Made by a program: the position numbers and the translations under genes
The notes under the pieces: generated by a model
Database searches by the model: none
What the model saw: the letters and a program-made list of their open reading frames with translations, nothing else
What the model was told of the DNA's origin: nothing
Part shown: one piece after another, positions 16,382 through 24,372 of the stretch
How the letters are laid out: every line of letters begins with the position of its first letter
Numbering within the stretch: position 1 is the first letter of the stretch
DNA from: Sandaracinus amylolyticus
GTDB taxonomy: Bacteria > Myxococcota_A > Polyangia > Polyangiales > Sandaracinaceae
Direction of reading: 5' to 3'
DNA length: 64,000 nucleotides
Assembly: GCF_021631985.1 (NCBI RefSeq)
Contig: NZ_CP070225.1
Coordinates: 6,944,001-7,008,000 of the forward strand

Positions 16382-17389
16382 TCAGCGGCGCTCGGGCGGG
16401 CGCTCCTGGCCGCCGAGTCGCCGCACCTGGAACCCGCGCGCCTGGAGCATCGTGAGCACGCTGTCGTCGCCGAGCAGATGGCCGAGCCCCACCGCGACGA
16501 ACGCGCGGCCTTCCTCGATCTGCGGCACGAGGTTCTCCATCCACGCGCGGTTGCGCGCGAGCAGCAGGATCTCGCGCGTCTCCGCGTCCATCTCCGAGTC
16601 GAGCAGCGCTCGCGTCTGCGCGTCGTCGAGCGAGAGGTACGCCTCGCGCAGCCGCGCCTGTCCCGCGCGCGCTTCCTCCGCCTGCTCGAGCACCTCGCGC
16701 AATCCGTCGAGCGCGCTCCCCTGGCTCACGCGCTCGAGCGCATCGAGCGCCTGCTGCGGGGTCTCGAGCGGGATCACGGGGCGTCCCATCGCGACCGCCC
16801 ACTCGAAGATCGACTGATCGAGACGCGCCGTCGACGCCGCGCCGCGCACCGGCGTGCGTCCTTCCTCGCGCGCCTCGACCTCGGCCATGCGCACCTGGGA
16901 GAGATAGAGCACGAGGAGCCCGGGCGGCATGCGTCGCAGCACGTCGGAGGGCACGCGCGCGCCGAGCTCGTCGACGAGGAGCTGCCACGTCGCGGGGGGC
17001 AGCGCGCGATCGAGCCAGTCGCGGCGCGAGACCCGACGCGGCGCGGCGCTCGAGGTCGTCGTTCCTGCGAACATCCCATCGAGCTCGCGCGGATCGATCT
17101 CCATCACGACGACGCGCGACCGGTGGAGGAACTCGTCGAGCGGCGGCGGCAGCGCGCGGCGTCGCGTGACGCCGAGGTGCATCGTGCCGAGCACGTACGA
17201 GGGCGCGAGCGAGCCTCCGCCGCTGACCTCCCAGAGCCACGCGCGCGGCGCCGCGTCGGCGACTGGATCGGGCTCGGGCGCGCGATGCTGCCGCGTGACG
17301 TCGCCGCCCACGCCGAGACGCAGCTGCTCGCCGCCGCACGCGACGACGAAGAGCACCCACGAGAGCACGAGGAGCAGGCGTGTCGTCAT
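16382..17389 (-). CDS. TraB/GumN-family lipoprotein
   Basis: A 335-residue protein with a lipoprotein signal (LLLVLSWVLFVVAC). The TraB/GumN (Tiki-like) fold is recognised by the N-terminal YVLGTMHLG and the C-terminal AFVAVGLGHLLGDD...GFQVRRL, which bring together the GxxH-type putative catalytic elements. Relatives are proposed metalloproteases, mostly uncharacterised in bacteria. The central region (LDQSIFEWAVAMGRPVIPLET) is also typical. The ATG at 17389 is well placed for the signal peptide. It is divergent from the alpha-E gene, with a 120-bp gap. Confidence 0.88.
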   Translation of the reverse strand: MTTRLLLVLSWVLFVVACGGEQLRLGVGGDVTRQHRAPEPDPVADAAPRAWLWEVSGGGSLAPSYVLGTMHLGVTRRRALPPPLDEFLHRSRVVVMEIDPRELDGMFAGTTTSSAAPRRVSRRDWLDRALPPATWQLLVDELGARVPSDVLRRMPPGLLVLYLSQVRMAEVEAREEGRTPVRGAASTARLDQSIFEWAVAMGRPVIPLETPQQALDALERVSQGSALDGLREVLEQAEEARAGQARLREAYLSLDDAQTRALLDSEMDAETREILLLARNRAWMENLVPQIEEGRAFVAVGLGHLLGDDSVLTMLQARGFQVRRLGGQERPPERR

Positions 17390-17509
17390 CGCATTCGGCT
17401 CGCGAGGCGCGGCGGTGCAGCGAGCGAGAGCGGCACCCCGCCGCGATCCTACACGCGATGCGGGCCCTTGTTTCGAGTGTGTTGCGCGTGATCTCGAAGC
17501 TTCCCCGTC

Positions 17510-18637
17510 GTGCTCTCGTCCTCTACGCTCGTCGTCGTGAGCCTGTCGCCGTCCGAGCCCCCTCTGCTTTCGCGCGTCGCCGACGCAGTCCACTGGATGA
17601 ATCGCTACGTCGAGCGCGCGGAGAACGTCGCGCGCTTCGTCGACGTGAACCTCCACCTGACGCTCGACGCGCCGACCGATCACGGCACGAGCCCCTGGGC
17701 CTCGCTCGTCGCGACCACCGGCGACCACGCGCTCTTCACCGAGAAGTACGGCGCGCCGACGCGCGAGAACGTGATGGAGTTCCTCACGTTCGATCGCAGC
17801 TATCCGAACTCGATCGCGTCGTGCCTGCGCGCCGCGCGCGAGAACGCGCGCTCGGTGCGCGAGGTGATCTCGAGCGAGATGTGGAAGCAGCTCAACGAGA
17901 TGTACCTCTCGGTGAAGGAGGCCTCGCGCGATCCGGTCGCCGCGTTCGCGTCGCCGGGCGAGCTCTACGACCGCATCAAGCACGACTGCCACGCGTTCGT
18001 CGGCGTCACGTACCTCACGATGACGCACAACGAGGCGTGGCACTTCGGGCGCCTGGGACGGCTGCTCGAGCGCGCCGACAAGACGTCGCGCATCGTCGAC
18101 GTGAAGGCATTCCTCCTGCTCTCGCAGCGCAGCGCGCCGGCGGGCGCGATCGACGAGATCCAGTGGGCCGCGCTGCTCAAGAGCGCGAGCGCGCTCGAGA
18201 TGTACCGCAAGCGCCACGGGCGCATCGTCCCCGAGCGCGTCGTCGAGTTCCTGCTCTTCGAGTACAAGTTCCCGCGCTCGGTGCGCTACTGCGTGACCAA
18301 GGCCGAGCGCTCGCTGCACGCGATCACCGGCATGTCGCTCGACGAGCTCGCGCTGCCGGCCGAGACGCTCGTCGCCGCGCTTCGCACCGAGCTGGAGCAC
18401 GGCGATGCGAGCGCGGTGCTGGGCGAGGGCGGGGCCGAGCTGCACGCGTGGATCGACGGGCTGCAGTCGAAGCTCAACGCGGTGGGTCAGGCGATCTACG
18501 AGGAGTTCCTCGCGCCGCGCCCGGTCAGCACGCGTGCAGAGTCGCAGCTCCCGCCCGCGTCGCGCGCGGCGTCGCAGTCGCAGTCGGTCGCGATGCCGAT
18601 GGCGCAGTCGCAGTCGCAGCGACAGTCGCAGGGCTGA
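17510..18637 (+). CDS. alpha-E domain protein (DUF403)
   Basis: A 375-residue helical protein of the alpha-E family, starting from GTG at 17510. The recognisable core begins LLSRVADAVHWMNRYVERAENVARFVDVN; a second GTG at 17537 would also fit since most relatives start close to the core. Other family stretches are FDRSYPNSIASCLRAARENARSVRE and the HFGRLGRLLERADKTSRI motif. Alpha-E proteins normally sit with a circularly permuted ATP-grasp protein and a transglutaminase-like protein in a proposed peptide or amide synthesis system; neither is adjacent here. The last 30 residues are a Ser/Gln-rich low-complexity tail encoded by cagtcg repeats. Six bases separate it from the downstream reductase gene. 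Confidence 0.9.
   Translation: MLSSSTLVVVSLSPSEPPLLSRVADAVHWMNRYVERAENVARFVDVNLHLTLDAPTDHGTSPWASLVATTGDHALFTEKYGAPTRENVMEFLTFDRSYPNSIASCLRAARENARSVREVISSEMWKQLNEMYLSVKEASRDPVAAFASPGELYDRIKHDCHAFVGVTYLTMTHNEAWHFGRLGRLLERADKTSRIVDVKAFLLLSQRSAPAGAIDEIQWAALLKSASALEMYRKRHGRIVPERVVEFLLFEYKFPRSVRYCVTKAERSLHAITGMSLDELALPAETLVAALRTELEHGDASAVLGEGGAELHAWIDGLQSKLNAVGQAIYEEFLAPRPVSTRAESQLPPASRAASQSQSVAMPMAQSQSQRQSQG
18570..18634 (+). repeat. cagtcg simple repeat encoding an SQ tail
   Basis: Imperfect reiterations of cagtcg within the 3' end of the alpha-E gene encode a SQSQ-type low-complexity tail. The tail is outside the conserved domain and is a likely slippage site. Confidence 0.7.
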
Positions 18638-18642
18638 TCGCG

Positions 18643-19638
18643 ATGCAGCACGCGTTCGTCGGGCGCACCGGCATCAAGGTCTCGCGCCTCGCGCTCGGGA
18701 CGATGACGTTCGGCGGCGAGGCCGATCGCGAGGCATCCGCGGCGATCTATCGACGCGCGCGCGACGCGGGCATCGACCTCTTCGACACCGCCGACATCTA
18801 CCAGAAGGGCGCGAGCGAGGAGATCCTCGGGGCGCTGATCCGCGGCGAGCGCGATCGCGTCGTGCTCGCGAGCACGGCGTACTTCCCGAGCGGCGCGCGC
18901 GGCCCGAACGATCGCGGCAGCTCGCGGCTGCATCTGGTGCGGAGCGTCGAGGGCTCGCTGCGTCGCCTCGGCACCGATCGCATCGAGCTCTTCTATCTGC
19001 ATCGCTTCGACGAGCGCACCGATCTCGAGGAGTCGCTGCGCGGCCTCGAGCAGCTCGTGCAGAGCGGGAAGATCCTCCATCCCGCGGTGAGCAACTTCGC
19101 GGCGTGGCAGGTGAGCAAGGCGCTCGGCATCCAGCGCATGCGCGGATGGGCGCCGATCAGCGCGATCCAGCCGATGTACAGCCTCGTGAAGCGCCAGGCC
19201 GAGGTCGAGCTGCTGCCGATGGCCGAGGACGAAGGGCTCGCGGTGTTCCCGTACTCGCCGCTCGGCGGAGGGCTGCTCTCGGGCAAGTACGGCGTGCACG
19301 ATCGACCCTCGGCGGGGCGCCTCGTCGACTGGGAGGTCTACCGCGTGCGCTACGGCAACCCGAGCGTGTACGAGACGGCCGATCGCTTCGTCGCGCTCGC
19401 GCGCGATCACGGCTGGCATCCCGCGGCGCTCGCGGTCGCGTGGGTCGCGTCGCATCCCGCGGTCACCGCGCCGCTGCTCGGCGCGCGCAACGTGGCGCAG
19501 CTCGATGCGGTGCTCGGCGCGCTCGACATCGAGATGACCTGCGAGCTGCGCGAGTCGATCTCGTTGCTCTCGCCGGCGCCGCCGCCCGCGACCGATCGCA
19601 CCGAGGAAGGCCTCGTCGCGATCGGCGGGGAACGCTGA
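18643..19638 (+). CDS. aldo/keto reductase family protein lacking the catalytic lysine
   Basis: A 331-residue AKR-fold protein starting at the ATG at 18643. Typical motifs: VSRLALGTMTFGG, GIDLFDTADIY with Asp48 and Tyr53, LRRLGTDRIELFYLH with His120, AVSNFAAWQV, YSPLGGGLLSGKY. The catalytic lysine, which normally ends a V(V/I)LATK strand, is replaced: the sequence reads VVLASTAYF and Thr78 occupies its place. Asp, Tyr and His of the tetrad are kept. AKRs reduce carbonyls with NADPH; this one may be inactive, altered, or a binding protein. It follows the alpha-E gene by 5 nt. Confidence 0.9.
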   Translation: MQHAFVGRTGIKVSRLALGTMTFGGEADREASAAIYRRARDAGIDLFDTADIYQKGASEEILGALIRGERDRVVLASTAYFPSGARGPNDRGSSRLHLVRSVEGSLRRLGTDRIELFYLHRFDERTDLEESLRGLEQLVQSGKILHPAVSNFAAWQVSKALGIQRMRGWAPISAIQPMYSLVKRQAEVELLPMAEDEGLAVFPYSPLGGGLLSGKYGVHDRPSAGRLVDWEVYRVRYGNPSVYETADRFVALARDHGWHPAALAVAWVASHPAVTAPLLGARNVAQLDAVLGALDIEMTCELRESISLLSPAPPPATDRTEEGLVAIGGER

Positions 19639-19646
19639 ACGCGCGG

Positions 19647-19689
19647 AGATCGTGGACGAATCGTTGCTGTAGCAACCGTCTCACGATCT
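19647..19689. promoter_or_regulatory. nested inverted repeat upstream of the TRAP binding protein
   Basis: An outer pair AGATCGTG (19647-19654) / CACGATCT (19682-19689) encloses an inner perfect hairpin GTTGCT-gt-AGCAAC (19663-19676). It lies between the reductase stop and the next start, so it could terminate the first transcript or act as an operator or leader structure for the second. No T-run follows. Confidence 0.5.
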
Positions 19690-19707
19690 TGTGTTACGGT
19701 CGCGCGC

Positions 19708-20712
19708 ATGCGTATCCGCGCCCTGATCGCTCTTCTCCTCGCCTTCGCGTTCGTGTTGCTGCCCCACGCGCCCTCGGGCGCGCAGGACACGCAGACACGC
19801 ACCATCACCTTCGCGACGCTCGCGCCGCCCGGCTCGCTCATCATGCGCGGGCTCGACGCGTGGAATCGCGAGATCCGACGCCGCACCGAAGGATCGCTGC
19901 AGCTCCGCTTCTACGCGGGCGGCGTGCAGGGCGACGAGCCCGAGGTGATCCGCAAGATTCGATCGGGTCGCCTCGATGCGGGCGGCGTGACGTCGACGGG
20001 GCTCGCGCAGATCCATCGGCCCGCGCTGGTGTTCCAGCTGCCGGGCACGTTCCTGCGGTACGAGCAGGTCGAAGCCGCGCGCGCCGCGCTCGCGCCCGAG
20101 ATCGAGCAGGGGATGGTCGGTCAGGGCTTCCGCATGCTCGGCTGGGCCGACGTCGGGTCGGCGCACCTCTTCTCGAACCGCGAGATCCACACGCCGACGG
20201 ATCTGTCGGCGAGCCGGTTCTGGGTGCGCTCGGACGACGTGATCCTGCCGGTGCTCTTCGACTTCGTGCGCAGCAATCCGGTGTCGCTCTCGGTGCCGGA
20301 GGTGCTCGGTGGGCTGCAGACGCGGCGCATCGACACGTTCCTCGCGCCGCCGGCGGTGGCGGTCGCGCTGCAGTGGAGCGCGCACGCGACGCACATGGGC
20401 GACACCGCGGTGGCGATCCTCGTGGGTGGCAGCGTGATCTCGGAGCGCACGTTCCAGTCGCTCACGCCCGCGCAGCAGCAGGTGCTGACGGAGACGGGCG
20501 CGCAGTTCCACGGTCTCGCGCGGCGCAACGCGTCGCGCGCGGAGCAGGAGTCGATCCAGGCGATGGTCGGGCGCGGGATGCAGATCACGCGCGCGACGCC
20601 GGCCGATGTCGCGGCGTGGCGTGCGATCGGTCGGCAGGTGCGCGATCGCGTCGCGTCGCGCATCGCGGATCCGGCGCTGGTCGCGCGCGCGGCGGCGTTC
20701 GGCGAGCAGTGA
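19708..20712 (+). CDS. TRAP-type solute-binding protein (DctP family)
   Basis: A 334-residue exported protein with a signal peptide ending SGAQ near residue 25. DctP-family features are TFATLAPPGSLIMRGLDAWNR, the FYAGGVQGDEPEVIRKIRSG segment, and the LGGLQTRRIDTFLAPP region around the ligand hinge. Such proteins bind carboxylates or related organic acids in the periplasm and hand them to a DctQ/DctM permease, but no permease gene is in the window, so it is an orphan here. A nested hairpin precedes it and a strong hairpin follows 13 nt after its stop. Confidence 0.88.
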   Translation: MRIRALIALLLAFAFVLLPHAPSGAQDTQTRTITFATLAPPGSLIMRGLDAWNREIRRRTEGSLQLRFYAGGVQGDEPEVIRKIRSGRLDAGGVTSTGLAQIHRPALVFQLPGTFLRYEQVEAARAALAPEIEQGMVGQGFRMLGWADVGSAHLFSNREIHTPTDLSASRFWVRSDDVILPVLFDFVRSNPVSLSVPEVLGGLQTRRIDTFLAPPAVAVALQWSAHATHMGDTAVAILVGGSVISERTFQSLTPAQQQVLTETGAQFHGLARRNASRAEQESIQAMVGRGMQITRATPADVAAWRAIGRQVRDRVASRIADPALVARAAAFGEQ

Positions 20713-20725
20713 TCGTGGGGAGAGG

Positions 20726-20751
20726 CTCGAGCCCGCGGATGCGGGCTCGAG
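20726..20751 (+). terminator. terminator-like hairpin
   Basis: A perfect 11-bp stem, CTCGAGCCCGC (20726-20736) with GCGGGCTCGAG (20741-20751) around a GGAT loop. It starts 13 nt after the DctP-like gene's stop. No U-tract, as expected at this GC content. Confidence 0.7.
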
Positions 20752-20764
20752 TGGTTGGTCCCCC

Positions 20765-21012
20765 CGAAACCTCAACCACGGTCGGTTTCGGCGTACGAAA
20801 TCATTGAGGAAAACCTCAACCACGGTCGGCCCGGAGATGGCGCCCGCCTGACGGCCGCCTGGCGCCCGTCACCTCTGCGCCGCACCTCCGCGCGCGCCGA
20901 CCGCACCGCGTGATCACGACACGCGCGACGAAATCTCAACCACGGTCGGTCTTCGCGGCGCGAAACCATTGAGGAAAACCTCAACCACGGTCGGCCCGGA
21001 GATGGCGCCCGC
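20765..21012. repeat. duplicated intergenic module with four CTCAACCACGGTCGG motifs
   Basis: CTCAACCACGGTCGG occurs exactly at 20771-20785, 20815-20829, 20935-20949 and 20980-20994. The first is flanked by CGAAAC and GTTTCG arms. Two paired modules (20765-20872 and 20930-21037) share, beyond the motifs, an ATTGAGG-AAAA-CCTCAA hairpin and the stretch cggagatggcgcccgcctgacgg. The modules are offset by about 165 bp. This region is the 321-bp gap between convergent genes and shows no coding signal. The same 15-mer recurs near 57.4 kb in the opposite orientation. Confidence 0.9.
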
Positions 21013-21037
21013 CTGACGGGCGCCAGGCGCCCGTCAG
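21013..21037 (-). terminator. terminator-like perfect hairpin overlapping a stop codon
   Basis: CTGACGGGCGCC (21013-21024) and GGCGCCCGTCAG (21026-21037) form a perfect 12-bp stem around one base. It overlaps the stop codon of the lipoprotein gene on the minus strand and ends repeat module 2. An imperfect version ends module 1 near 20848-20872. Confidence 0.6.
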
Positions 21038-23283
21038 CGCGCCCGCTGACCGCAGACCGCCGGCACCACCACGAAGCTCGCCTCCTGGTGCGCGAGCACC
21101 GAGACCCGCCGCCCCGCATCTACGAACGCCCGCGGCTGCGCGCTCTCGCTCGCCACCACGATCGCGCCCGGCGCGATCACGCTTCCATCCAGATCCGCGA
21201 TGCGCACCGCGCGCGTGTCCGCCTCGCCCGTCGCGCCCGAGCGCCACGTCGCGACGAACCCGCCGAGCGAGCCCGCGTCGACCTCCACGCCCTCGATCTC
21301 CGCGTTCTCCCGCACCAGCCCCGAGCTCACGTGCGCGATCGCGATCTGATCGGGCGACGCCGACGCGAAGCGCCGCACCGCGCCCTCGGTGATCGCTCCG
21401 CTCGCGGGATCGAGCGTCGCCAGCGCCACCGCGACGCCGTTCGTCTCCTCCCATGCGAGCGCGAGCTCGATCGTCCCGTCCTCGCCGGTGCGCCCGATCG
21501 CGACCGCCACGTCGCCCGAGATCGTCGCGCTCGCGAACCCGGTGATCGCCGCGGGCACCACCAACGCCGAAGTCGCGCGCGCCCGATCGTCGAGCTGCGT
21601 CGCCCGCGGATCGAACTCCGAGACACACGGCCGCAGCTGACAACGCCCCATCCGACAACGCGCGCCGTCCGCGCAGTCTCCGTCGTCGGTGCACGTCTGA
21701 TCTTCGGGTGACGGGCACGTCGGCGCGGGGTCGCTCATCGCCGGCACGACGTGCATCGCGACACCACCGCTCGCGACCGGATACGCCACCACGTACCCGG
21801 CGCGCGCCCCGCTCGTCCACGCGCTCACCGACGCGCGCGTCGCGCCCGCGCCGCTCGACACCCCGAGCCGCACCGGCTCGCCCGACCCCGACGCGTTCAC
21901 CCAACCGACCTGCGCGCCGCCCGCGCTCCCTTCCTCGAGCCACACGCCGACGAGCTCCACGTCGAGCGGCCCATCGGCGCCCGCAGGACGCCGCGAGGGA
22001 TCGCTGCTGCACGTGCCCAGCCCACGACACAGCGGCCCCGCGAGGTACGCGACCACGCCCTGCGCGCGCAGCCGTCCCGCCTCGCGATCCGCGGGAAGCG
22101 CCGCGATCGCAGGCCCGCTCGCGCCGAGCGGCGCCCCGTCGGCACGCCCGGTCGCAGGCCCCGGACAGCGCTCCGCCGCGGTCACGTCGATCCCGAGCCA
22201 GCTCGTCGAGCGGGTCGCCGCCGCGTCGCCGCGCTGCACGACGCGACGCACCGGATACCGCGACTCCGGCGCGACGGGCGACTCCACGAAGTACCCGAGC
22301 CGCAGCGCGCCGGTCGCGCAGCCGCTGTCGGTGATCGCTGCGGTGATCCACTCGCCGGCGCCCGTGCTCGCGATCGTCGCATCCGCGATCGCACACGCGC
22401 TCGCGTCGGGCGACACGCGCGTGCACAGGCGACCCGTCTCGACGCAGGTCTCGCCGGTGGTGCACGGCGTCGAGCGCTCGGGTGCACGACACCCGAACGA
22501 GTCCGACGCAGGGCTCGCCGGATCGCAGCTCTCGTGTCCGTTGCAGAACACTCCGTCGTCGCACTCCGCGTCGTGATGGCACTTGCCCGCGACCGGCGCG
22601 CTCGCGAGCGGCTCGTCGCAGAGCTCGTCTCCCGCGCGCGACGTGACGCAGTCCTCTCCCGCACCACACGTGTCGCCCTCGCCGCAGCGCGGCAGCGGCT
22701 GCGCGCTCTGCACCTCGTTCGCGCACCCGTCGACCACTTCGGCGTTCGACGTCTCGTACGGCGGCTCGGTCGTCGCGAGCACGAGCGGCGACCCCGCGGT
22801 GATCGGCGACACATCGTCGATCACCTCGACGCCCGCGCCGCCCGACGTCTGGTACGCCGCGATCAGCCCACCCTCGACCGTCGCGCTCGAGACCCATCGC
22901 GGCGTCGATGCCGCATCGAGCACCGCGACCGGCTGCGCCGCATCGATGCTCGCGTCGTCGACCCAGCCGTTGCAGTCGTCGTCGACGCCGTTGCAGATCT
23001 CGCTCGCGCCCACGTACGCGCTCGCGACGGTGTCGTCGCAGTCGTCGCCGCCGCAGCGAAGCGGTCCGTGCTGGTCGCCGTCCTGATCGAGCGGCCCGAA
23101 GCGGCACTCGTCGGTCTGCAGATCGCACTGCCAGCGCTCGCAGTCCTCCGCGTCGATGCGATCGCGCTCGTTCAGCAGCTCGCACTCGTCGCAGTCGGGC
23201 CAGTCGAAGCGGTCGAGCCCGGTCAGCGAGCAGCTTGGAACGAAGACGCAGAGCGCGAGGACGAGCAGGACGGTTCGGCGCAT
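21034..23283 (-). CDS. large lipoprotein with MopE-like metal-binding motif
   Basis: A 749-residue exported lipoprotein. The ATG at 23283 gives MRRTVLLVLALCVFVPSC, a good signal peptide with lipobox; the frame stays open upstream without coding character. The N-terminal third has the DCDDTVASAYVGASEIC and NGVDDDCNGWVDD motif typical of the MopE-like putative metal-binding motif of myxobacteria. Several cysteine-rich stretches follow (CGEGDTCGAGEDC, CHHDAECDDGVFC, CTDDGDCADGARC). The rest looks beta-rich, perhaps a propeller. Probably an outer-membrane or surface lipoprotein; function unknown. Confidence 0.85.
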   Translation of the reverse strand: MRRTVLLVLALCVFVPSCSLTGLDRFDWPDCDECELLNERDRIDAEDCERWQCDLQTDECRFGPLDQDGDQHGPLRCGGDDCDDTVASAYVGASEICNGVDDDCNGWVDDASIDAAQPVAVLDAASTPRWVSSATVEGGLIAAYQTSGGAGVEVIDDVSPITAGSPLVLATTEPPYETSNAEVVDGCANEVQSAQPLPRCGEGDTCGAGEDCVTSRAGDELCDEPLASAPVAGKCHHDAECDDGVFCNGHESCDPASPASDSFGCRAPERSTPCTTGETCVETGRLCTRVSPDASACAIADATIASTGAGEWITAAITDSGCATGALRLGYFVESPVAPESRYPVRRVVQRGDAAATRSTSWLGIDVTAAERCPGPATGRADGAPLGASGPAIAALPADREAGRLRAQGVVAYLAGPLCRGLGTCSSDPSRRPAGADGPLDVELVGVWLEEGSAGGAQVGWVNASGSGEPVRLGVSSGAGATRASVSAWTSGARAGYVVAYPVASGGVAMHVVPAMSDPAPTCPSPEDQTCTDDGDCADGARCRMGRCQLRPCVSEFDPRATQLDDRARATSALVVPAAITGFASATISGDVAVAIGRTGEDGTIELALAWEETNGVAVALATLDPASGAITEGAVRRFASASPDQIAIAHVSSGLVRENAEIEGVEVDAGSLGGFVATWRSGATGEADTRAVRIADLDGSVIAPGAIVVASESAQPRAFVDAGRRVSVLAHQEASFVVVPAVCGQRAR

Positions 23284-23372
23284 CTCGACGCGACGGTACA
23301 CCAAGCGCGACGTGCGTGCGCGCTCGTGGCCGGGCTGTTGACGCGACGGCGCGCACGCGAGAGAACCACGTC

Positions 23373-24368
23373 GTGCGACTCCTGTCTCGGCTCGCTCTCG
23401 TCCTCGCGTTCGTCCCCGTGCTCGCGATGCCATCGCGCGGGCATGCGCAGGACGCAGTCGCTCCGAGCGAGGCCGCGCCCGAGGAGCCGCCGCCCTCGCC
23501 CGAGCTCGCGGAGGCGATGGAGCGCTACGAGGGCGCGGAGCGCCTCTTCGAGCAAGGTGACTACCGCGGTGCGCTCGCCGAGTTCCAGCGCATCTACGAG
23601 CTGCTCGAGGGGCACCCGAACCAGTTCTTCGTCCTCTACAACCTCGGTCGCGCGTACGAAGAGCTGCATCGCTACGACCTCGCGATCGACATGTACCGCC
23701 GCTACCTCGACGAGGGCGGTGAGGGCGCCGAGGATCGCGCCGAGGTCGAGGCGAGCCTGCGCGCGCTCGAGCGCTTGCTGGGCACCGTCGCGATCACGAT
23801 CGCGGAGGGCGGCCCCGACACCGCCGAGGTGTGGCTCGGCGAGTGGCAGGTCGGCGTCGCGCCCGGCGAGGTCCACATCCCCGGCGGCCAGCACACGATC
23901 GAAGTGCGCGCGCAGGGGTACGAAGTGCTGCGCCGCGAGATCCAGGTCGCGTCGCGGCAGCGCATCGAGCTCGAGCTCGAGCTCGCGCGGCTCTCCGACT
24001 TCCGCGGCGTCACGCCCGCGCTCTTCGTCACCAGCACCGCGCTCGCGGTCGCGTCGCTGGGCGTCGCGATCGGCCTCGGCGTCAACGCGATGATGCTCAA
24101 CCAAGACGCCGAGGAGTGCCGCGACACCGCGGGATGCGGCCTCGATCCCGGGGCGCGCCGCGCGGAGATCCGCGACTTCGCGCTCGCCGCCGACGTGATG
24201 TACGGCGTCGCAGGCCTCTTCGCGGTCAGCTCGGTCGTGCTGATCTTCGTGACCGACTGGGGCTCGATGCCCGAGCCGGAGCTCATGGAGGCGCAGCCGA
24301 CCGCGCTGCGCGTGCTTCCCGCGATCGGGCCGCAGCACGTCGGTCTCGTGCTCGACGCGCGCTTCTGA
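23373..24368 (+). CDS. TPR-PEGA membrane protein
   Basis: A 331-residue protein starting at GTG 23373, chosen because it gives a signal peptide ending RGHAQ. Residues about 45-125 form TPR-like repeats (AERLFEQGDYRGALAEFQR, VLYNLGRAYEELHRYDLAI). A PEGA-like beta domain follows (AEVWLGEWQVGVAPGEVHIPGG). Two hydrophobic helices come near 225-245 and 275-295. This layout is common in myxobacterial envelope proteins of unknown function. The next gene starts 4 nt after its stop, so they form an operon. The 89-bp gap to the divergent lipoprotein gene holds both promoters. Confidence 0.85.
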   Translation: MRLLSRLALVLAFVPVLAMPSRGHAQDAVAPSEAAPEEPPPSPELAEAMERYEGAERLFEQGDYRGALAEFQRIYELLEGHPNQFFVLYNLGRAYEELHRYDLAIDMYRRYLDEGGEGAEDRAEVEASLRALERLLGTVAITIAEGGPDTAEVWLGEWQVGVAPGEVHIPGGQHTIEVRAQGYEVLRREIQVASRQRIELELELARLSDFRGVTPALFVTSTALAVASLGVAIGLGVNAMMLNQDAEECRDTAGCGLDPGARRAEIRDFALAADVMYGVAGLFAVSSVVLIFVTDWGSMPEPELMEAQPTALRVLPAIGPQHVGLVLDARF

Positions 24369-24372
24369 TCCG

